A DNA stretch of 64,000 nt from Macrotrachela quadricornifera (Eukaryota > Rotifera > Eurotatoria > Philodinida > Philodinidae), in the NCBI GenBank assembly GCA_022393335.1, contig JAJEKB010001382.1:17376-81375 (forward strand), given 5' to 3'. Shown piece by piece: positions 35,001 to 46,592 of the stretch; position 1 is the stretch's first letter; every line of letters begins with the position of its first letter. The translations under genes and the position numbers were made by a program. Below the pieces are notes generated by a model. That model was not told where the DNA came from. It saw only the letters and a list, made by a program, of their open reading frames with translations, and searched no databases.

Positions 35001-37546
35001 GTAGCCGTTTTCTAAGGTGAATTTTAAATTGATGAGGAAAATAGTTTTTTTACGATTGATTATCCCAAGACAGACATATTCGTTTATCCAAAATTCTGGT
35101 AATATTTTAGTATCCTTAGGACAGTCTTAGGGACAACATTTCAGATTAAAAATCACTCATTTACTATTGTTGCTTACATTGTGCTATAGGTCAAGAAACA
35201 AGCAAAATGGTCTTAATTCAATATTAAACCATAAGGAGACGAGCCAAATTCGAGTATTTCGTGATTCATTATAATCTTCAACGTAAAATTAATCTGAGTC
35301 TAAACACTTTTAATCAACTTCAGAGATCATTCATAATGGATAACGAAAAAGACCTTCAAATTTATGGAACAACGAAGAAAATATGGCCTGTCTGAACAAT
35401 AGTTTCAGAGAGTCTTATAATATAGGAGGAAGAGCAACAAAGTTTTTCAAAAAACATTCAAGTAATACATAATCTACAAATATACTACAACGTAATATCT
35501 TGTACGGAATGATTTATTCATATGGAAGTTTCGAAAATATGATTTGATCTATGAGGAATTTGATTCTAACAATCGATAGAATTCATCAGATTGTACTTGG
35601 AACAACATTAGAACATTTTGAATATGTTCCTAAGCGAATCGTCAGCTTCACTTACATGATTTAATGTATAAATTGATCATTTTTATTGTTGAATAATTAA
35701 AAGGGTTTTTAATATTATACTTGTAGATATACTATATTAAAACATGCTATGCAATGAAACTACTTTTATTGTGAATAAAGAGATTTAACAGTATGTTATT
35801 TTGTTTATTAAAGTAGTATATTTTGACAATGAGTGGTCCTAATCAAAATCAGCAATTTTTGAAATTGATTTGTTCGATTTTATTATATATTAAGAGTGTG
35901 TCATCTGTTGTCAATATATAAATTCAATAACTTTTTTTAAAAATAAATATCGCCAGTTTTTCTCTAAATTTTCAACAAAGAAAACAACATTAAATATCAA
36001 TTTTTATAAAAGGCTTGGCTATTATGATTATTTTTCTTTCTTCTGATGCATTTAGGTAGACAATTATCTCATTAGAAAAGTTTATGCAGTCATCATATAC
36101 TGAGATAACTTCTATAAACAGACAATGTGTAGTGTAGTTCTTTTATTTTTAAATATTTCAACTATTGAAACTCACATTAAAATAAAATAATCTATTTAAT
36201 TATCAATATTAAATGGTCTTTCACGCTAAAATCTTTGATCTCAATAAATGGAATAATTAATAAAAACCGCTATCAAAATAGAAAACAAAATTGATTTTAA
36301 AACATAACCATATATAAGTATCTTTTGATAATTATTTAAATTTCATCTTTGGAAATGATTCATAATTTATTTTTTAAATTATATTTTGCTGTTACTTTTA
36401 ATTATAATAATCAGATACGTTGAAATCTTTTCATTAGAATTTTACTCAACAAATATGATTAAAACCTGTACGATACCAAAAGATAGTAGTACGTTATTGA
36501 TTGAATAGCTATTGTCAAATTCATTCACTTTTTTTCTATTAAAAATAACAAAGAGTTACATTAAGCAATACAAACTGGAACAAATTGTTTGATTTATTTT
36601 CTTATGAGTTCAATCAAAAATCCACAGCAAAGAAAATGTTCTTTCAAACAAATAAACAATTTACCTGGTTTATTCTTTAAGAATAATTCGAGATATATCG
36701 AGAAATTATCATATAATCATAAATTAGTTTTAATGAACATCGAACACAAGATCTAATGTATTCAAACTATTTATAGCAATAAAAAATTGTTCATGTCTAT
36801 TTTATATTGAATTGACAAGTCGATCATTATATATAGTTGTAGACGGAAATAAACAAACGACAATTAACGTCTACCTGAATTCACTAATGATCTCGCAAAA
36901 AAAAACATAAAATTGAAACGAGAAATTGTTACTCCAAAGAAGCTTTTATTAATTATATCAAACGATGTAAAAAAAAAAAAAAACATCGACTATTTGAATA
37001 TTATCTTTTATAACATTCATTTAATCTTAATAAAAATATCGAATCATTCGGAATGATTTTTCTTATAAAAATGACTCTATATCGTATATTGTCACGCAAT
37101 CCCTTGTAGTACAGACAAAAATGATTAAAACATTATTTTTATGATTTTTCTCGTTATTAATAAAATACGAACGATCGAACGTCAGGTACTTATTGATAAT
37201 GTATACATATATTTATATATATATATATATATATAATGTCCTCCGAGACAAGTTTCCGAACGGATAGCTATGAATTATAATAACGGAGCTAAGACTAGAA
37301 ATTGATTTCAATTGAAAAAAAATATAATAATAAAAGACCGAGCGCGTTTATTCTCTCGTCTCTTTTCATTTTTAGTATTCAATTCACTTTTAATATATTT
37401 CTTCTTTTTTTTTTTCCTTTTCATTGACATATTACAATGATGATGGCAACTTCAAACAACCTTACGTGAAGATATTTAAAAAAAAAAAGTATAAATAAAT
37501 TTCTTTTTCATTTCTTAAATATCATAATTTAAACAACGATAACAAC
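32084..37546. other. 5.4-kb gene-poor intergenic region
   Basis: AT-rich. A foldback lies at 34850-35193, and a TA microsatellite (about 37206-37235) lies shortly before FANK1. The open frame 34631-34882 reaches into the foldback's left arm and is not supported as a gene. Confidence 0.45.
34850..35193. repeat. Foldback, ~130-bp arms
   Basis: The left arm from 34850 (GACCTATAGCACGATGTAAG ... GTCCCTAAAACTGTC) has its reverse complement in the right arm ending at 35193 (GACAGTCTTAGGGAC ... TTACATTGTGCTATAGGTC). The spacer is roughly 90 bp and the arms are about 80-85 percent identical by eye. There is no ORF. Confidence 0.75.
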
Positions 37547-39562
37547 ATGAGTAAGAAAATAACTTTCTTTTTCTTTTTATTTTATCTATAGGAAATTTTA
37601 TTTTTATTAGGTGAACGTTTAGAAAAACCATTAGCTCCTATATTAGTTCATGCTAATCATCATTCAATTGAACTTCAATGGGAAAATGTTCGAATTCAAG
37701 ATCAAAATCGACCAAAACATAAAAGATTATTTGATGAATACGGTTCAGCACGTCCAGGTTCTTTAATCTATTTACATCGACGTGAAAAAAGAATTGGTTC
37801 ACTTTGGGAAAGTATATATACGTATGTTAATCAAATTTATTTTGTGTATTTTGTTTTTTCTAATTTCCTTTTCTAATTTAATTAGAGGATCAGCAATGTC
37901 ATATAAAATTGAAAATCTTAAAGCAAATACTCAATATGAATTTCGTATACAATGTAAATCTGATATTGATGGTGGTCAACGTTCAGATTGGTCACCAATA
38001 TTACAAGTAGGAACAACACCAGAACCAATGACTGGTGAAACAATTTTTAAAGCAATTGCTATGCCTGGAAAAGATCAATTGGATAAATTACTTCAAATTT
38101 TGTATGTTTTTATATTTAAAAAACTAAAAATTATATGAATTTATTTAATATAGAGGTCCAGAACATCCTCTTTTAGAAAATCCTGATAAAGATGGAAATT
38201 TACCTTTGATGCATGCATGTTCTAAACTTGATATTGGGTAAATGATTAACAATTTGATTTTTTTCTTATAAATATAAAATTTCTTTTTTTTCCTTTCAAT
38301 AGAAAAGTTGAATTATTGATTAAAGCTGGTGCAAATATTAATAGTAGTATTAATTCTGGTAAAACAGCGTATGTCAATATTTATTTTTTGTTTTATAATT
38401 CATTTTTAGTAAAATTAAATTTAGACTTATGATCGCAGCTAGTGCAGGTTTTAGTAAAGCATGTGCAATGCTTATTGAACATGGTGCAAATATTTATAGT
38501 TTAGATCAAAATGGTAAAAGTCAAGCCTAATAAAATAATAAATTTTTATTATTTTATTCAGGTATATCTGTATTACATCATGCAATTGATAGTAAAAATT
38601 TCGAAACAGTTGCTGTTATAATTAGACATTTAAATAAAGATAAACAAATTGAAATAAATCGACAAGTTGGAATACATAAATGGACACCATTATATCGTGC
38701 AGGTAAATTATAATATAGTTTATTTTTTTTTATAATTGATAAAAATAAAATTAATTTAGTAATACATGATTGTAATAAAGAAATAATTGAATTTCTTCTT
38801 AATCATGGTGCAAATGTTCACTGTGAAGATAAATCAACAGGTACAACAGCTTTACAAATGGCTGTTATTCGAGGAAATTTATTAACAACTCAATTATTAG
38901 TTGCTCATGGAGCTGATACTAAAGCTTTAAGCAAAGTATAAAAAATAAACTTGATTTTTTAAATATATATATGTACATATATTTTGTAGGCTGGTGGTAA
39001 AACACTTCAACAATTAGCTATATCTACTAATAAAATGGTAGGTGATTTTAAAATAAAAGGCTAAATCTTTTATTCTATAGTTATAATGAAGAAAATTTTT
39101 CATCAAAATTGTGATTGTGAATAGATTTTTTTTGATCAATTAAAGAAAAATGTCTTGAAAGCAGAATTAAGACACAATTTATTATATGAAAAACGATCGA
39201 AAAAAAATCAATAATAGACGACTATTTGAGAATTTAATCGTTTTTAAGTTCATAATATAGTTTAATTGATCATAATAATCTTAGATATAATTATTTGTTT
39301 TAATCAATTTCTAAAATAGTACGAGAGTTAAAGCTTCTTCAATAATACAAATAATTCTTAAATTTTTATAATGTGCATAATTTTTCTTCGTATTCTTCGT
39401 ATTCTGTTTTGATAGTATTATTTTTCTTCAATTTTGAAAAAAGAAAATATTCACAATCACAAAGATAAAAGTAACAATATATTTTTTTAAAATAATTATT
39501 TATTCATTAAATAGGATTTAATCAATTATGTCGATTCATTATCAAGTGTTTCAAAAAGTTAA
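37547..39562 (+). CDS. FANK1: FANK1-like fibronectin type III and ankyrin repeat protein
   Basis: The family member in vertebrates is a testis-enriched FN3 plus ankyrin protein. The first coding exon is only ATGA (37547-37550), and the intron 37551-37610 joins it to GTGAACG, giving MSERLEKPLAPIL. The FN3 domain occupies about residues 8-110 (SIELQWENV ... YKIENLKANTQYEFRIQC ... DWSPILQVGTTP). Five to six ankyrin repeats follow (DKDGNLPLMHACSK, NSGKTALMIAASAG, NGISVLHHAI, HKWTPLYRAV, GTTALQMAVIRGN), with the usual NHGANV and AHGADT turns. The last exon, after an intron of about 480 bp, gives DLINYVDSLSSVSKS and the stop at 39560-39562. Introns are mostly 40-60 bp. The gene runs tail-to-tail into the minus-strand gene at 39737. 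Confidence 0.9.
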
Positions 39563-39736
39563 CAATAAAAACTATTAGTGTGATTATTTCTTTTCTTTTT
39601 TCACCTATTTAATAATAATCAATGTATATTAAAAATTTTCTTTTTATGATAAAAAGATTTTATTTTTTGAAATAGAAACCTTCTAATCTAAATTGACATG
39701 TATATATATATATATATATATAAACATAGTATATAT
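39563..39736. other. Convergent intergenic spacer
   Basis: 174 bp between two 3' ends, with a TA microsatellite at about 39702-39722. Confidence 0.5.
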
Positions 39737-40702
39737 TTATTGTTTTTTGTTTATCAATTTAGTTGATGATACCATTGTACTTTGTTTTGTATTTGAAATA
39801 ATATTTTTCATTATTTTTGTTGCTGTTGGTGTAGTTGAATGACCAAAAAATTTAATACCTGAACAAAGTTCTGGTAATGCATAACGACTCCATTGTCCAT
39901 TTGATTCACATCGTTTACAATGTGGTCCAAAAGCAAATGCATATATAGCAAAAATAGTTGATGGAGCATAAAGTGCACCACCATCTATTGGTTTTATTTC
40001 ACCCCAATCTGTAACTAAACGTGGATTAGCACGTAATAATTCAGCATCACATCGAACTGTTTCACATAATGTTAATTGAGTCCAAAGACCTGTGAAAAAA
40101 AAAAAACAATTATTATTTCTTTTTTTTCCTAAAATAAAATCTTTACCATCACGACAAGTACGACAAAATCGAGTTCCATCAGGATCTGAACGTCTTTCAT
40201 AAACAGCTGTTGATAAATCAGGTACTGTTTCACGTGGATCATCATCAAGAAATTTTGTATGATGATCTGGTTGTTCAATACGTAAACGACGAAATTCAAA
40301 TGGAACAACCATTTGTGTTTCAAGATTATTAAGTAATTCTATACGACATGGTGAAAATTTTCTATCATTATTTAAAACTGTTAAAGATTTTTTTAATGTT
40401 AAACGATCTGTATTGATTAATGATGGTGACGATGATGATGATGGTTGTTTTAAATCAATATAAGAAAGTGGTATTGTATCAAGAATAAATTCTGGTAATG
40501 TTGATGAACGTTGATGATCAAGCATACGTAAATTTCTAAGAAGTAATGATGATGAACGATTATTTGTTAATGAAAATTTTCCTCCATCTGATCGTTGAAT
40601 CATATTTGTATCAACAATAATACATGTTGGAACAGAATAAATTTGATGTTCATCAAGAAATTTTAGAAGAAATATTGTAAGATAGAACAAAAATGATGAC
40701 AT
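39737..40702 (-). CDS. Unrecognised secreted protein with Cys-rich C-terminal part
   Basis: Two exons (40147-40702 and 39737-40089) with a 57-bp intron join to 302 residues: CRD followed by GLWTQLTLCETV. I chose the start at 40702 because MSSFLFYLTIFLLKFL is a good signal peptide; the open frame extends upstream, but that part looks like 5'UTR. Residues 30-150 are Ser/Leu-rich and low in order. A Cys-containing region follows (about 165-260): RFCRTCRDGLW, CETVRCD, HCKRCESNGQWSRYALPELCSG. Its eight or so cysteines and Trp spacing suggest a disulfide-bonded extracellular module, but I cannot assign a family. The C-terminus is Lys/Thr-rich. Neighbours give no clue. Confidence 0.7.
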   Translation of the reverse strand: MSSFLFYLTIFLLKFLDEHQIYSVPTCIIVDTNMIQRSDGGKFSLTNNRSSSLLLRNLRMLDHQRSSTLPEFILDTIPLSYIDLKQPSSSSSPSLINTDRLTLKKSLTVLNNDRKFSPCRIELLNNLETQMVVPFEFRRLRIEQPDHHTKFLDDDPRETVPDLSTAVYERRSDPDGTRFCRTCRDGKDFILGKKRNNNCFFFFTGLWTQLTLCETVRCDAELLRANPRLVTDWGEIKPIDGGALYAPSTIFAIYAFAFGPHCKRCESNGQWSRYALPELCSGIKFFGHSTTPTATKIMKNIISNTKQSTMVSSTKLINKKQ

Positions 40703-41373
40703 GATTAAAAATGAATGAAGTGAATGATTTTTGTTCAGTTTAATAATATGAAATGAAACAAAAGAAAGAGAAGAAAAAGGTATTAAGCTGTCCGACAACG
40801 ATAGACAGCAGAGATTAACTAGCGAATAATATTTACCGATCGGTTCATGCAATCAATTGGTGCGAGACAAGAATAAACATGATGTTTAGGTTCTAATCTC
40901 TTTTCACTTGTTATTATCAACGATAACAAAAAACGATCGAGAAATCCGATAAGCGTCATTCTTTTTTCTTTCTTTGTTCTCAATTGCTTATTATACATTT
41001 TATTCAACGAATTGATTAATGAGCTTGTCGATATATTGAAGTATCATGAATAGAAAACTTAATATCAATTATGTATTTGATTATAAAAAATATTTCTTTT
41101 TTTTTTTTGTAAAATTTAATTTAGAAAATAAATACTTATTTAGTCTGAACAATATAAATAGAGATAATCAAGTGTATGACACTTATTTTGTCTAATTTAA
41201 ATAAAAGAAAAAATGATATCTTTACAAGAGAAACAAGAATCAATATGTAAATCTTGAAAAGATCTTTACATAGGTAAGAAATGTTCATAATAATAAGAAA
41301 AAAAAAACGAGTAACAAGGTTTATTAATACTAAATCATCTAGAATTGATGTGATAAAATAAAGTTTGTTTCTT
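40703..41373. other. Intergenic region
   Basis: AT-rich upstream region of the secreted-protein gene. I see no gene in it. Confidence 0.4.
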
Positions 41374-42181
41374 TTAATAATAATCTGTTCTAGCTGATTG
41401 TGGATAAAATTGTGTTGCTGATGTTTGACGATAATAAGGTACTTCAGATTGATCAACATCTAAATATAATAATTAATAATAGAATTTTTCAATAGAATAT
41501 AAAGGTATCATGCTGATATCAGATCACCTACAAGGCTGTCGAATAAAAAGTGTCATACTCGTTCGTTTACGTGTTGAAGGTTCTCAATAGAAAAAAAAGA
41601 CAAAATAATACTTCTATTTATTCAATCATTTATTTACCCTGTTTTGGTGGCCAATCATCAGATGAAATACGATTCTCTCGAACTAAAATATATATATATA
41701 ATTAGTTAATTTTTTGAATAAAAAAAAATATTATTTTACTCATAGAACTTTCATCATGTTTAAGACGATTAAATGTTAAATCATCAGTATTATCGATTTT
41801 TTTATATAAATCATGACGACGATTAGTTGATGATGGGAGATATTGAATAGGTATAGTTTTTGATGATGAACTACTCCATGATCGATAAATAATAGGAATA
41901 TGACGTCCTAATCCAAAATTTAATTTAAAAAAATCATTATCAAAACGCCAACGAAATCGATCAAAAACAAATGGATCATCAAAATCCCAATTCCATGTAA
42001 GTGATGGATATGATATATCTCGTTCAATTAAACGTGTACTTAATGGACGAGTTTCATTTAAAGTACGATAACGATATGCAGAATTATAACTATTATTAGC
42101 ATTTGAATGATATGAAGATGAACGAGAATAATGTGATGATGAACGTGATTCTTTTGAATAACTTCTTGTTGATAATGACAT
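41374..42181 (-). CDS. Unrecognised Ser/Arg/Tyr-rich protein, four exons
   Basis: Four exons were reconstructed (41740-42181, 41638-41682, 41532-41582, 41374-41459) to 207 residues with consistent phases. The N-terminus is low complexity, Ser/Tyr/Arg-rich (MSLSTRSYSKESRSSSHYSR). An aromatic block follows (about residues 60-95: SLTWNWDFDDPFVFDRFRWR, then DNDFFKLNFGLGRHIPII). The last exons read MIRENRISSDDWPPKQG, TRKRTSMTLFIRQ, and end in YYRQTSATQFYPQSARTDYY. There is no signal peptide or membrane segment. The aromatic block recalls the N-terminal part of some small heat-shock proteins, but no alpha-crystallin domain is present. I do not recognise a family. The donor of exon 3 is taken as GTAGGT because other choices break the frame. 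Confidence 0.65.
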
Positions 42182-45100
42182 ATCAATTAGAATAAGATTG
42201 TTTAAAAAGAAAAATCTGAGAACAAAAGAAAAAGAAAATAAAAAATCTTTAAAGATTTTTTTTCTTTTAAAATATGTGTATGGTATACAAATCATATTCC
42301 AGATAAATATAACCTTCATCTTAACATATTGATCTTGTTCGATGATGATGATGGTATATCGTTATCAAACAAGTATGCCATCGGCATTAGAAACGAAAGG
42401 GAGAAAGAGACAAAAATAGAGTAGAACTCTATTATTTTCTCTCTCACTCTCTCTGAATGCACTACTCATGAGACTTCCATCTTCACATAGGAAAACGTGT
42501 CCTGCCGTTTATGGATTCCTCTGAAGAAAATGATCGATATTATCATAAATAATCAAGAGAAAAATACCAATACAACAACAACAACACCAGCACCACCTTG
42601 CATGATACTGAAGATTATTTGCTCGTTTTCTTGTTTTTCATCCTCAATTGCTAATGATACCTTTTCATGATAAGAAAATAATAGATGTGAGCAATAATAT
42701 GACAATAACAGTTAAAAGACGAAAAATGACTCTTGTTTTTCAATAACAATATGAAAGCAATATTTATAGAGAATAACAAATTAGATAGTCGAGAGTTTAT
42801 TCTTATTTATTTTGTATATAAAAATATTTAAACAAAAAATTTTACTTTATATGAAAAATAAAACTTATAAAGATCGTTGACATGTCCTTGACAATAAATA
42901 TACAGATTGATATATCTTCACCTCTTCACAAAAAATGGCAAAAATATCTCCCAAAACAACATATACTTATAGAACAAAGAAAAGATAAGAAAACATCAAC
43001 ATTCTCTTTGTGTTTCGAGATAAATCTGCATAAATACAGCATACTATCATTATAATTGACATTGTTCTAACTAATCGGATAAAAAAAAATTATATATTCT
43101 GTTATAGATTCACATTAGTTTTCATATATTTATTTAAAAAACTAACGTTTTTCTTGAAAAATAGTTTTTAATTAGAATAAAACGAGTAGAGAAAAAAAAT
43201 ATGCTCTTTAGATTAATCGAGTCAAGATGAAAAAAGAACGAAAGATTATTTGCATAGAACGACACCTGTTTATCTTATTATTATTAATGATGATAACTCT
43301 TAGTAAGAAAAAAACTTGATCTAGACTCGCTTTACATATATATATAATCAACAAAAATACTTCTATTATCATTGTTCCAAAACATATCAAATTAACTTGA
43401 AATTAATTTATATATTCTTCATATAATTAAATGTTTTTAATATATATGAAACGTATATAATATCTATCTAAAAGAAATATTCAAATTCTCATATTTGATC
43501 ATATTTTATAGAAAAATAAAACAAACAAATATCTATAGGCGTTTACAAAAAGACTTGAAAATATTCTTCTACATATATTTTCTTCTATACAAGTGCTTTT
43601 CACAATCTTTTATAGTGTGGTAATTAACCCAAGAAGAGTACTATACAACAGTATAATTTCATGTTCTTTTGATTAACTTAGAAGAACATTGAAGTGGAAA
43701 GAAATTATATCTGTCAAGGATTTATTCTTCAAAAAATCACTCTTGTTACCACTTATAATAATAGAGAAATGGGTTTAAAAAAAGATTCTTTTTTCGAGTA
43801 TTTTTACAAACACCTATACATATTATATATTTGTAGGATTATCGTTTTCTACTGAATGTTCAAGTGCGTGTTACGTATTTGTTTTCTTTCCGATTTAAGT
43901 CATGTTTTATATTGATGACATATTCTATTTCCTATTGCTTTCTTTTTCTTCTACAATACAATGTTTTTTTCATTTGTAACCATGTCATGTTCGTCAAAAT
44001 TATTTTTATTTGTCTTTTTCATTATTTTTTCTTTCTCATATTTATATAAGTCTGTAATACTCAATATTTCAACAATAGGAAACTTGATTTTTTTCTCCTA
44101 CATTTTTTTACACAATTAATGTTTGTAGTTATTATAATCACGCGATCATTAACAGTACATTCTTTCATTTATTATATTTATTTTTTTTCATAAGATAAAT
44201 AATGAATACGTTGAATTGTTATCATTCTCGTGTTGTTTATATTCTCTCAATTTTGTTCGGTAATATTACTTTTTTTTTTATTTTTAATAAAAAAAGAAAA
44301 AGAAATGAACACATTCTATATGGTTACAAAGGAGAGTTAATCGTATCGAGCGGTAGTGATAAGAAGCTTAACAGTAACGATAAAAGACAATTGACATCGA
44401 CAACGCAATGGGAGAAAAAGCTGCTATCTGAAAAGAAGAAACAAAAAATTGCTTTAGAGAATAGACAACCATTATAATCAACAAGGGAAAACAGAGGAAA
44501 AAAACGAACGACGCACCTCATTTGTTTAGCCTTATTATTGCTTAAAGAAAGTAAGAAAATTTTAGTTAGATTTGAAATATAATAATTTAGATAATTATTT
44601 GATATGGTAAATCTTTTATAGCTGATAGATTATTTTTAATATCCATTTGTGATTTTTTTTTCCCTTTTTGTATATAAGACAGATACAGATCATAGTTGCT
44701 TTATTATTTATTATTTTAAAAAAGACAAAACCAAGATTAATTTTACTAGTTGACTAAGATGATAGTTATATGTTTTGTTTATGTAAAATATTCACGATTA
44801 TTAACGCATATGAATAATCATAGTTTTTCATATATATATATATAATTATATTAATTTATAAAACCCGGGTTGTTTTCCATATCTTGAAGGTTTTATTGTA
44901 TTGTAATAAAAATAAGAATCATCAACACATAAAAATATGCATTGAAGAATTTATTTTTCTTTATATTACATTTTAAATTTCGACTATTTACTTTTAAAGA
45001 TTGATCAAAAAAAAAAAGAAAAAGAATTTCATGTCAAGAAATAAAAGTAAGTGTTTCTTTTTTTTTCTTAGAATAAAAAAATATTTATAGATAAATTTTA

Positions 45101-46592
45101 ACTTTTAAAATGAATACATATTAATCAGTATTTGATAAAAAAAAATTGAACTAATTTCTTTCATATTAATCAAAAACCAGTTTGAAACATATATAATTAA
45201 ATTTAGAGGATAATTACTTTATTTAGCAGAATTCTAAGGACGAATGTGGAATGTCTTGTTTTTTTTAAACTCATAAAATAAATGCACTAATAAGATCTAT
45301 TGAAATAAAGAGTCATTATGACCTTCAAAATTTAAAAAATAGATACTATCCATTTTTTTTTTTCATTAGCAAATTTATATACCTATAGCATTTATTATCA
45401 AAAATCCTATTAATGTATATTCTAATTTTCTATTATATTCAATTTTTTTGACATTTTTTTATTCATTAGAAAATCATACTTTTTCATATAATGTTAGTTG
45501 TTCTATAAATGTCACATTTATTTTTCTATTCCATAAGATTAAGCTTAGTAATCAATATAAGAACATATCTTTTTTACAGGTTGAATAGAAAATTATTTTA
45601 GTTATAGAAAAAAAGTATCAAAAGTCAACTTATAAGAAATTTTTCGATGAAATAAATATATATTTGATTTATAGAGCCATATGTATCTTATTGGTAATAG
45701 AGATATAAATTTATTTTTATTTATAACGATAAAAAACCTATTTTTATATGTAATAGATAAATCATATGATAGAATATATTAATTCATATTTTTCTCTTTA
45801 TTACTAATAATACTTTAACATATAATATTAATTCAAATTGAAGATGACATATGTAAGAAAGATTTTCTTGTATAATTCTATTATAAGTTAATTAGATGAA
45901 ATGAAAGATGAAGTTTTTATAGTAATCATGTACAATTGTAGTTATTCATTCAAAAACAAAAAAGAAGTCCTATGTCAGTGGATTGGTGAATGCAAATAAT
46001 GATAAAATTGAGCAAAAAAAAAATCGTTTTAAGGACATTATCAACTTGTAGTAGAGACAATATTTGCCATAAAATGCATATATATATATGCGACATCACA
46101 AACAGATGTGAAAACAAATAGACAGATTTAAAAAGAAGTTAAGAATGGTATATAAGAAATTTTTTGATTATTCATTCCCTAACAAGCGTCAATTAAATGT
46201 TTATAGTTCTTTATCTGTAAATACTTTCTATGTACTTAATAATAACTTTTCAATGAAAAAGAATATTTCATAGAAAAAAAAAAAAAATTCTATTAAGGTA
46301 TATATCTATTTTTTTTTTTCCTTAAAGAAAAATCTTTTTTTTTTTTATTCATCATTATAGAAGAATGATAAAGAGATAAAATAAATACGTAATTGTCAGT
46401 ATTATTATACGGTCACGTAATCAAAAAGGTCAATGGTAAAATGATCATCAATTTGAATTATATATGATATTTTTGGTTCATTTTTAGTCTAATACTTTTA
46501 AGAAGGATATATATATATATTCAATAATAGATAGAATATGAGATATATATTAACCTATTAAAGTGAAACTAGAAAAATACTTTGTATTTTAG
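42182..46592. other. 4.4-kb gene-poor intergenic region
   Basis: AT-rich. It includes a CT-rich stretch (about 42431-42455), a MITE copy (43534-43818) and several homopolymer runs. The frame 44202-44477 is Lys-rich and unsupported. Confidence 0.45.
43534..43818 (+). mobile_element. MITE copy 2 (TIR element shared with 11393-11709)
   Basis: 285 bp bounded by TATAGGCGTTTACAAAAAGACTTGAAAA at the left and its approximate reverse complement (ending TTTTTACAAACACCTATA) at the right. The terminal TA pairs would fit the TA target site of Tc1/mariner-type elements. The interior aligns with copy 1. It is non-coding. Confidence 0.75.
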
